A program made the translations under genes and the position numbers. Positions 35,860 through 46,060 of a DNA stretch of 64,000 bases are shown piece by piece; position 1 is the first letter of the stretch, and each line of letters opens with the position of its first letter. The stretch covers positions 207,916 to 271,915 of the forward strand of contig SSNU01000117.1 in the NCBI GenBank assembly GCA_012064415.1, in the 5' to 3' direction. Under the pieces are notes generated by a model, which had not been told where the DNA came from, ran no database searches, and worked only from the letters and a program-made list of their open reading frames with translations. This stretch comes from Gyrodactylus bullatarudis (lineage: Eukaryota > Platyhelminthes > Monogenea > Gyrodactylidea > Gyrodactylidae).

Positions 35860-38800
35860 ATGCCATTTGCAGGTACCCCAGAGTTTCTAAAAGAACTCAA
35901 CTCTCGAAAGTTTTTGAGGTAAGATAGATAATTCTATTTCAGCTCGAAAAATCTGGTAAAAATCATGAATGGTGAAGATGTTTATGGTCAGTATTTTGCT
36001 GAAAATGGATTTTCCACTCCTGTTCTTGTCCCGGATATAAAAGGTCTACGTATTAAAGTGCCTGACTTTGATTTTACCCTTGATGATGTTGTCAAAGAGA
36101 CAGATCCTGACGCTCTCATTGATGTCATTCTTGTTCGAAGACAAAATGTCCAGAAGATGCCTCTAAAATATTTTGTTGACTGCTTCTTTGAAGAACCAAG
36201 GATGGAAGTGCTAAATTCTCTCAGCTTTGAATTCTCCAAGACAGATTTGAGTAAAATTGTTCAGCCTCCCCATGTCGTTTCAGAGCTATGCTTAGTTGAG
36301 AATATTTGGCCTGACGAAGCAGTTGATGATGAAGTTAAAGATAAGCCAAACGTTCAAAAGTATTGCATAATGAGTATGGCAGAGAGTTATACGGATTTCC
36401 ATGTGGATTTTGGCGGCTCCTCCGTCTGGTATCATGTCCTATGGGGTGAAAAGATTTTCTATCTTATTGCTCCGACACCAGAGAATCTTGATAAATATTG
36501 GGAATGGCATGCATTAGAAGACAATCGTAGCACTTACTTTCCTGATTATCTGGAAAAATCAGCTCTGATGAATATTAACGGGGAAGATGTACCGGTTCCA
36601 CCAGTTTATCGTTTAAAAATATTTGCTGGCCAAACGATATTCCTACCATCTGGTTGGATTCATGCTGTGTATACTCCACAAGATTCCCTTGTCTTTGGCG
36701 GCAATTTCCTCACAAAACTAACCGTGCCTATACAGCTGAGGTAAAGTTGGAATATTTTTAATTTTACCATTTTCTAGCGTCTATCGAATGGAAGAGAAAA
36801 CAAAGACAGAAGAAAAGTTTTTATTCCCCTATTTTGAAAAGTTGCATTGGCTCCTCGCCGATTACATTCTCGGTTCCCTTCAAAGTGAGTCGGGATTTTA
36901 TTAATAATACAAAATTGTGATTTCTAACATGAATAATAATTTGTCAGATCACAAGGCCAATAAGACAATACCAGAATATTTTATCATTGATGCAGCAATT
37001 TGTCTAATTTTTACACTAGAGAAATGGCTCAAGAAACGAAATCAAGTGAGTATATTTGAGGCAGTATTCAATGAGTACTCAAAATATGAATTGGACAAAA
37101 TAATTATTTGATAGGCTGTAGTAGATGGGGAAAGAACTTTTTCAATAATTATTAAAACAGAGAAGGCCGCTTTTTTTGCGATTTTTTACCGCCCTTCTAA
37201 TAACACAGTCTTACTATTCGGACTCTTTAGTTTTTTTATTTTGTTCCGATTTTTAGGTGTTAAAATATACAGATGGTTTTTTATGCTTTAGATACTTCAA
37301 GGTCCACTGCCTCCGATACGATATTCTTCTTCAACGTGCTATAAATAGGCACAAAATAAAATCGAGGTTGACAAGTTTCGAAAATGATTGGTAAATTTTC
37401 AACTTTGTCTACAAATAGCTCAAAAGATCTAAGAATTTTTATTGTTTTTCTGTATAGAAAGACATAGCCTTGCAAGTCCTGAAAAAACTGGAAAATAGTA
37501 TTTATAGTAGCATTTTTTCATGTACAATATACTGTGTGAATAATAGAGAAAGACAAAATATTTTTCTCCGAACACTTTTCTATTTTATGCCTCAAATAGA
37601 TTCTCTATGCTCCGTAGTTGCCGTATTCGAACACTAAATTAAAAAATTTTGGTGTTCTGATATGCCATTTCCCATTTTTCCTAAAATCGTTAATTTTTCC
37701 CAAATTGAAAGGATTTTTTCAGGGTGTATTCAGAATATATTTAATATTAATTTGACACAAAAATCTGATTCATAAAGATGAAAGCTTGTCCAATAATTCA
37801 AAATTTATCATTTCTCGTAGTAAAATTCATTGAGAAATGGTGGCGCGAATTAGAAAATTTGACATCTTCAATTGGAATTATGCATAAAATTAAAAACATG
37901 AGGTTCAATAGGAAACTTTTCTCTCTCTTTTATTTTCTATCAAATGAACGCATAAATTCGAAAAGTTAAAAATTTTGTATTACCCTAGTGAATAATAATT
38001 ATAACACAAATCTATTCTATTCCTCTACAGATGCTAGACGACGTAAAGTATCAATATCTGCCCGAGGTCAGCCTCATCAGTACTAAGAACCATTCTCTTC
38101 TGATTAAAGAATTGGATAAGCTTATCAAGACATCAATACCAAAGAACTATCGTGATTCCACTGTATCTCCAACAAAGAAATCTAGCCCCAACAAGAAATC
38201 CCCGAATGAAGGCCAGCCCAGGGGACGATCGAAGAAGAAGCAAGCGGTTGAAACTCCAGTTAGTTCACAAGGCTTTCGTCCAGTTGGTGGAGGCATCGCA
38301 GCTCAAATGAAGATAACAATACCAACTCCCTTGCCAATCAATCCAATCCTTGACAATGGCGTGTCATCCAGACTTGGAAAGAAGGATGGATTCTCACATC
38401 TTATTGGGTTAGTGCTTTCCTTTGTTACTCGTTTCATTACCGACATCTTTCGTTTCTGCAACTGTTTGAGGGCTTCTGGAGTATCCCTTACGATCACCAT
38501 TGGATATATAGTTGTTAGTTCATTTCAAGGTAGTTATAGAGTAGTTTGAGAAATTTTCAAGAAATCAGGCAGTTTATGCCTCAACACTTGGAACACTCTT
38601 TATTAACCCAATAGAGAAAACACACAATTAACAGATATAAAACGATCCAAAATGGAAATTATCAATATAATAGAGATTCTTTTGATCTCTTCTAAGAAAG
38701 TCGATTTTCTATTGAATAAGTTTAGACATCTCCCTGAGACTTTATTGGATTTCTTTAGTGTACATGTTAAGATAGATTATTTGATATTCTTTAGATCTGC

Positions 38801-41289
38801 GTAATAACTGAGAGTTTCCAACATTGAATAATAATCGCCTTATATAGGGCGAATCTCACGATAGGGTTTAACCTATTCATTCATACTATTTATTCAAGAC
38901 TACCCCCTGTGAAGAAAGTTCAAAAGCCGAGTATAGAAGAAAAACTCTTTAGTCCACAAAAATCAGGAAAACGTTCTCGCCGGGATAATTCCGACCTGGA
39001 AGATGATGATGAGGAGTCTCCTGCAGAAACAGAACCTACCACTGACTTTAATTCAACTGATAGTGAGGATACCTTACCCAAAATCGCTAGTAGATCTCGT
39101 TTCGCCCAGAGTCTCATAAAGGGTCGAAGTAGGCGTTCAATTAAGCCCAACCGAAAATTCCTGTCCTCTGAAGAGGATGGTGAAGATGAAGATGCCGTTG
39201 ATGCTGATCGCCAAAGACTTGTTGTCATCAACAAAACAATCAGTGGAAATTGTAAGTATTTTCCTCTTTTATATTCACATATTCCTCTGCGTCATTCAAG
39301 AAATGAAACACAGGAATTTCCTAACGAATATGAGTACATTTTTAATTAAAAAATTCAAAATCTTTATTTAGGAAAGTTGAGAAAAAATGTTTTTTGTCCT
39401 AAAATAGGTTGTCCTCAAGTTTATATCTCCGAGGCCCTAATGATTTCAACTTTTAAAATTCGTTTTTTCTAAATTTTCTAAAAAAAGTGAATTTTATCAA
39501 ACAAGGGGCTTCCATTATCTGAGGAGAAAAAATATCATTTTGAATTCAGACCGAAATTCGCCAAGATAGGATTCCAAAGTTAGTCTTTAGACAGCTTATT
39601 TATATCCTCACAGCTCTTTGAAACTTTAGCTGATAGAATTCTGACTATTCAAGTTATCTATGACCCTGGGATGTAGGTTTTTCAAGAGATTGATAGATTT
39701 CCTATCGAATGGATGCATTATATAATACTACAAAAATTACTTGATCAAAGAGACTGTCGGATTCATTGTCTCGAGTTCATTCTCAGAACCTTGAAAAGAG
39801 TTAAAATGGATTGTAGTGTTCCCAATCATAAGGTATGAATCCTTTTTCCTTTTCTAGTAAGATTATTGATAATTTTTCTATCATAGAGAGTGAGTACTTT
39901 GTTTATTTCTTGATTTTTCTTTCCAATTCCACAAGAATTGCTGGCATTTTAAACCTTTTTTAGATATATCGAATTTCTCAAATTCCGACAAATCCTCTTC
40001 AGACTATTGTCCCTCTGAGAGTGAATCAAGGCTAAAGAAACCTCGAAAGACCTCCAAGACAAATGATCCTAGCTGGAGAGAATTCGGTTCGAGTTCCTCG
40101 AAGAAGAAACCCCCCATAAGTCAATCGTCCAAGCAAAAAAGTTTGTTTCATCTCCTTGAATTTATTCTTTCTCTGCAAGTTCAATAGCTTTTCCTGGAAT
40201 AATTATTATGGTTATCGTAAATAGATAATTATATAATAATTATTATAATTATCTAAATTAAATTTGATCAACCCTTCATATCCATATTGTGTTCCACCAG
40301 CTATATTTTGAACTGAAAGATATTTTTGAAATACCTTTTTCACTCCTCAAGCAAAATTTATTGAGCTATAAAAATATGTATAATTCATAGCTTTTCCCTG
40401 ATGCCAAAGACCAAAGTTACTTAAAAAAGAGTGAATTTTTCTCATGATTAGTCGGCTTTCAAAAATCAGCATAATTATTTTGGTTAGGTTACAAATTTCT
40501 AATTTGTGTGATAAAAAAATAAATTATGACATGCAGAAATTAACCCTTTCGATACCATACCTAAGCTAGTAATCATAGTCCGTTCACTCAAAGAGTATAA
40601 AATTCAAAGTAAGGCTAGATTAAAGCACTTTCTCGGTTAGATTTAAAACGTAGCTACTGTCTCTGAATGAACCGTGTGATAATTTCTTCTATTGTCTAGA
40701 AAGCAGTGTGAATTATCATCTAAAAAATTAAACCAAAAATTAAATAGGAAAATTGGTATCAATTAAAGTAGATTCAACTGGAATGTAACCAACAGTTTAT
40801 TCCAAAGACATTTCGATACTGAGATAATCAAGTGTCATTGATGGAAGTCGGAAATCGCATTGAAGAAGGTACCTGACTATCTCAGTAAAAAAATCTATTA
40901 AACCTTATTGTAATAATTATTAATTATAATGGATAAAAAAAATTTTCCTATTGATTTCGAATAATTTAGATCCGTTACCAATGCTTGAAACCCGTGAGTA
41001 ATTTGAATTCTCTTCGATTGTGTTAAATTCCTAAACGTATTCCATTTGATTTTTGTGTGTCAGGTTTTGATTTTTCAGATCTGGGCCAATCTGGAATATA
41101 CTAAGGTATTTAGATCAAATGGAAGAGAGAATTCAGGTTACAAGCTTCTCATTCTTTTCTGACTGTACATTAACTCATCATACAAATTTTTTTCTTTCAC
41201 TCGCTCATACAGAATTGGACTCTTCAAATAAAAAATCCTCGGCAGCATTCGCACGACAGAGACTCGCCAAACGCCTGGGCATCAAGTAA
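35860..41289 (+). CDS. KDM7: KDM7/PHF8-type JmjC histone demethylase, no PHD finger seen
   Basis: Nuclear Fe(II)/2-oxoglutarate dioxygenase removing methyl groups from histone lysines such as H3K9 and H3K27. Exons 35860-35918, 35943-36740, 36778-36884, 36948-37045, 38031-38407, 38899-39251, 39964-40140, 40970-40993 (24-nt, optional) and 41213-41289; 689 residues with the microexon. First intron 24 nt, second 37. JmjC domain in exon 2: SYTDFHVDFGG gives Fe ligands H173 and D175, GWIHAV gives H260, and T170 and K190 sit where PHF8 binds cofactor (K is 17 residues after the first His, as in PHF8). The post-JmjC helices follow in exons 3-4, then a basic/acidic tail with PRGRSKKK. The C-terminus SAAFARQRLAKRLGIK matches the PHF2/PHF8 end. 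The N-terminal PHD finger of PHF2/PHF8/KDM7A is absent: the protein starts at the linker. Confidence 0.92.
37046..38030 (+). other. Demethylase intron 4, 985 bp
   Basis: About 37520-37960 is a repeat found inverted at about 27020-27400 (shared TTTTTTCAGGGTGTATTCAG and neighbouring blocks). The rest is AT-rich without features. Confidence 0.55.
40262..40560. mobile_element. piggyBac-type MITE relic
   Basis: Begins AACCCTTCATATCC and shares several blocks with the 31.8-kb element, including the ATTTATTGAGCTATAAAAATATGT-like region and the AAAATAATTATG block. It lies in a demethylase intron and has no coding content. Confidence 0.5.
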
Positions 41290-41477
41290 TCATGAAAAAT
41301 GACACTTTTAGCTTTTTATCAATTAACCATATTGTTATCTTCCCACTACCCCAGCCCAATCCCCTTGATATCCTCCTTAGGTCTTAAATTTTCTCTCTAC
41401 ACTAAGAAATCCATTGTAAATTTTTGCCCCAACTTTTTTTTGAACCCCCTTTCAATCAGTATGTTTTTTATATTAAT

Positions 41478-41483
41478 AATAAA
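41478..41483 (+). terminator. Candidate demethylase poly(A) signal
   Basis: AATAAA 189 bp past the stop codon, the first on the plus strand after the gene. Confidence 0.4.
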
Positions 41484-41499
41484 TCTTTAACATTTTATC

Positions 41500-42970
41500 A
41501 ATCAGTAAGAAAAGCCTCCCTCACTTGGGGATGTCGAATCTGCATCCTTGTAAAAATGTGTATCTTTTATCTTTCCCGGCCACATGTATACCGCCATGGA
41601 TATTCCTTCTTATTATACTCAACTTTTATCAATGATAAATAAATCAGATAGTGTTAAATATGACAAATGACTTCTTCCTTGAGCGAAAAATTATTTTTAG
41701 AATATAAGTTGAGTAGTAATCCTGATGAAGCAAACGTGTATATATATTTTTTCTTTTCAAGTCTACTTTTAAGTAGTTATATCAATATTAAAAAAATACT
41801 AAATAATAGTTTGATTTGATATTAAGAAGCTTATAAATAAGTCATGTCTGATTAATCTATTTGAACACATTTATGCAAACCTAAACTTCTGCTTTGTTCA
41901 GATCATGATGAAAAGGCAATCTTTTCAAATATTATTCATATTTTACTTTTTACAATTTTCACGAACTTTAAAAGCTTTGTTCTTTTATTCTCCTTTTTAT
42001 TGTTCCTTACGATGCTCAGAAATTATCGCCTTAAAATATTATCACTTGTATTGGAAAATATGCCAACTTGTATTCCTTAGGGTCGGATATCATCATTTAT
42101 GAGCACTACCTCGTCAATTATTCATTATTACCCCCTCAATCTACCCAATAACGTTTCCCAATCAAATAAAAAAACTTGTTTAAAATACATACTCTTTACG
42201 TTCACTCATATAATATTATTTAAGCTAATTAGTGTGTAATGAATAAAAAGTACTTGGAAGAATATAATAAAAAAGAACTCTACCATCGTAGGTAGCCTTG
42301 CAATTCTTAAGGCTAGCAAGGAACTCTTCCACGTTGTAAATGTGGAATAAGCCATTTTGTAGTGTTTTCTTTTATGATTGTCTGCGTGAGAATTCTCTAA
42401 CCCTAACCCAATACTTCCCCCTGAATTTTTCCTCCTGTGGGTGTAGAATCTTTATATCCATAGATATATGTTTGAATGCGTTGGGAAGGGATACAGTAGA
42501 TATCTCTTCTGACTGTACATACACAAATTATCATCTTATTATTAATTTTATGTCCTACTTACAAGTAGCATATCTATTTCTTTATTTTATAGCTCCGTAA
42601 TAGAAGAATCATTTGTGGCACTTGAAATATACAGTATTATACAAGTTCTTTCTCCCTTTTATTTCAAAAAAAGAACTGCTGGATGCCTTTTTTATCTCAC
42701 GCATATTCTGTTATATTATCACAAGGCTAAGGCGCCAATAAAAATTTCTATCGAGAAATTATCTCTTTTGATTAAAATGATATTCAAGTAACGAGCAATA
42801 GGTGTAACACTTGTCAGTTCTAAACAAGCACTAAGGATTTGATCAGGAATTATCAAAAATTGGGTGAGCTTTGACGATAGCCTATATGAATTCTACAGGT
42901 ATAAAAATTATCTTACTTTTTATCTAGGACCCTGGGAAGTAGGTTTTCAAAAAAACCGATTTAAACAGAA
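41500..42970. other. No gene seen
   Basis: AT-rich with short chance ORFs only. A GACCCTGGGAAGTAGG block near 42930 also occurs near 39660, so part is dispersed repeat. Confidence 0.55.
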
Positions 42971-42979
42971 ATAAATTTA

Positions 42980-43540
42980 CTATAACGTTGTTCGCTTGCT
43001 ACCTGACTATGTTGTCTTCTGGCTTGTATTGGTCTATCTGTAGAAAAAGAAAGGGGAGACAAAGGTGTAGTATTTCTTAAAGAATAAGGATTATAAAAAT
43101 TACAGTGATTGTTATAGTAATCATAGAATTATAAATCATCACTTGAAAGAAAATTAAAATTAGAATAAAAAACATTTAGATTACCCTGATAAAAATAGTA
43201 GTTAGGACTCACACAATATTTCGAATACATGTCGTATTCTTTTTCTGGTGTGAGATTTTTCAAAAAACTTAAGATACTTAAAACCTTGTGTGTCCAATCA
43301 AAACTTTGAACCAATCAGATTTCTTCTCAACTTTAATCAATCAATTCTAACCAACGATTTCCAATATTTATATCCGTCTTATTACCATTAACAACCTGAT
43401 TACTAAAACAATCACTGTAATTTTTATAATCCTTATTCTTTAAGAAATACTACACCTTTCTCTCCCCTTTCTTTTTCTACAGATAGACCAATACAAGCCA
43501 GAAGACAACATGGTCAGGTAGCAAGTCAACAACGTTATAG
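42980..43540. mobile_element. Inverted-repeat element, ~143-bp arms
   Basis: Arms about 42980-43122 and 43398-43540 are near-perfect complements with a few mismatches; ends read CTATAACGTTGTT and complement. The 275-bp centre is non-coding. Confidence 0.75.
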
Positions 43541-43559
43541 TCAATCTATGCCAAACAGC

Positions 43560-45480
43560 TCCCTGAAGAACTACTTAGTTCAAAATTATAGAAATAAATT
43601 TATTGAAAAAAATCCCCTTTCTATGATTTAGTATGCATGTTTCTGACTAGAGATACCGCTGAGATATTTGCGTATCCCAGGATACTAATAGATCTCCTAA
43701 CGAATGAATGGCAAACAAAGCATTTTCTGGGGCTTAGATGAAAAAAAATGAGTTCCTAAAATGATGTGTGATAGAAACAATCCAGTGGGACTTTGAATGG
43801 TCAAATTCGAAATGTTTGTCTAACTGTGATCCGAAATATCAGCATGCTCAGGTGTGAAATCATAAATTACAGGTAGAAATAGATGCTGGAAAACTTAAGA
43901 ATCATTCAAAACGAGTTGAGTATGATTACGAAAAGGGGGTAAATGGATTGTGATCGGTCCATATTAAAGTTATTTGGAACATTAAGAAACTCTTCAAGAC
44001 TTTTGGATTTGTTATTCTCATAATGTTTCAAGAAATACTAAAATGCATAGAATTTGGACGATATTCTATGAGAATCACTCCATCATCGTGTGAAAATCGA
44101 TTGTTTTTAACTTGAAAAAAAAGATCCAAGATCCCGGGAATATTACGGAGTTAATTACTATTTTTATTGTGATAATCGGTTTAAATATGCGATTCTTCCT
44201 AACGTGAAAGTGGGCCTCATGATCTAGATATCGAAAAATCTTGATCAATTTATATGTCTTAATGTCTTAAAAAAATTATAAATTCCTTCCTAGTCAGGTG
44301 GCAAGTGAACATGACAGGAAGAACTGACTTGCTTCGTCATAATGATGATTATAGAGTTTAATGGAAGAGTTATCCATCCTAGATGATCAATGTTTTAGGA
44401 GAAGCCCACATGAAAAAAGTCTTGAGGGAAAAAAAAGTTGAAAGAAGATTTTATTTGATTTTAATTCAAATCTAGAGTCTTCTTGAAAGTTTGTTATGGG
44501 GATGAAAATCATAAAAAAACTTTTTTTTAATTTTTATTCTTCTACCTTTTTTGGGAGAGGAAAAAAAAGTGTTGCTTCCCAGCCAAATATTGCGACGCCT
44601 TCTGAGCTTTTTACTGAAATTTTATTCCCTTTTTACGTACGTATTCTTAGAGGCTCTTAGCCTGATCAAAGTGACGCCTTGTTGTTCTAGGATTTTGAAA
44701 AGAAACTGAAAAAGAATCCAGTCTAGACTAGCCTAGTGACACAAATTAGCAAGAGGGGTTTTCAAGATTTGAAGCAGTTAAATGCTGATATTTGGGATCA
44801 ACATTAGATAAAGTAGACGAATGGTGAATCGAATCAATTGGTTTCACGATGGTTTTTCTAGGAGATCATGGGTTTCTCTCAACCGCAATGGTCCAATTTG
44901 AATTCCTCGTCTAATGATGATCTGAATTGCTTTAAATCTTATATTTTTTATACCCTGACCTTGAATCCTACAATGCTCGTATCTTGTTCTCAGGTCTTAA
45001 CCCCCTTTGGATTCGAAGATACGCCATTCTTGTTAAAAAATTTATCAAGTCAGCTAAAACGTCTGAAAACTCCTACAACCTAAGAAATCCATCTTATTCG
45101 AAACATTATTTACTATCAGCTTACACCATGATAGAAAATAAATACAAAATATCTGAATGTAGTGACCCTATTAATATTAAAGTTGCTATGTCACATATAA
45201 GATCTAAATTAGACTATTCTAAGAGTCTTCTTTACTCCTATCAGCATTAAGGTTCCCAAAATGATCTGGGAATTTACTCGAAAGGCTTATTTGTTTATTT
45301 TCAATTTTTACATTTGCACCATGAACTCAGATTTTATTATATCAATTTAACTTGCCCAAACCAAACCAGATTTTATTTTTATATTTCATGCTATCTGTAC
45401 ACATTTATACATTTAAATATATTTTTCATTCTAACAAAAAAAAAATCTTCTAAATTGATTTTATAAATTTAGAGCTTCAA
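43560..45480. other. Repeat-rich, one unclassified ORF
   Basis: 43.9-44.3 kb resembles the dispersed repeat families. An 88-codon frame at 44984-45250 (VKKFIKSAKTSENSYNLRN and onward) has protein-like composition and an acceptor-like CTCAG just upstream, but I recognise no domain; it could belong to a retroelement next to the Penelope fragment. Confidence 0.4.
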
Positions 45481-46060
45481 GTTATAACCAAATGCGCATT
45501 TCTCAAAGGATCATCAGTGGTCCCTCTTTGAAAATGATAAAAGTTGAATAAAAACTAATAATTTACAATTTTACAAAGAAATAGTAAAAGTTGAAGAATA
45601 TAAGAGTCATGAATGGAAATAAGAATATTATGTAAGCTGAAAAAAATCACCAAAAACTCTTCAATAAATAGCAACAGTGAAGAGAAAAAGGTGAAAAAGC
45701 TCACATAGGCCATGGTAGTTGAAGATTAAACGAATAATTCTTTTGAACACACAAATTAAGTTTATACATGTTGATGAAAATTTTCTCCTTCGCCCACACA
45801 TCTGTGTTGTCATCCCCTGAGTTTTTTGTAAGATAGAAAAATTAGAAATTGGAGCAGCATGGTTTTCCTGTTTTAGATGTCTGGTCACCGCGGTATCTTT
45901 ATTGAGGTGATCATGCGATCTTGTTGACAACTTCCTAATAGTACGCCCGATATACGAAGCACCACAGTCACACTGAAACTTGCAAATCAATAGAGTCTTT
46001 CCTTGAGGGTCAAGTAAATCCTTATGATTAAAATGAACAATCTCTGAGTTTTGAATACAA
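45480..46060 (-). mobile_element. Penelope-like element 3' part with GIY-YIG endonuclease
   Basis: Best copy of this family here. Minus strand from about 46020: LLDPQGKTLLICKFQCDCGASYIGRTIRKLSTRSHDHL, the N-terminal half of a GIY-YIG nuclease with its Cys pair and YIGRT core, then VTRHLKQENH. The frame then stays open into AT-rich 3' sequence shared with 17.8-18.1 and 54.5-54.7 kb. Reverse transcriptase is not seen upstream, so the copy is 5'-truncated. The 3' end has the best hammerhead motif. Confidence 0.8.
45482..45523 (-). ncRNA. Hammerhead ribozyme motif
   Basis: Minus strand. Stem I GACCA pairs fully with TGGTT (one G-U). Core CTGATGA; stem II TC-CTTT-GA (two pairs); GAAA; stem III is the self-complementary TGCGCA; then TT, giving an AUU cleavage triplet that satisfies the NUH rule. 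All conserved core bases are present. A stem III with no loop is the minimal form reported for Penelope-like elements, which act as dimers. Confidence 0.72.

Noticed and set aside
41080..41105. Possible demethylase exon after a CAG near 41080
   Set aside because: In the required phase it reaches a stop before any donor, so it cannot be inserted between exons 7 and 9.
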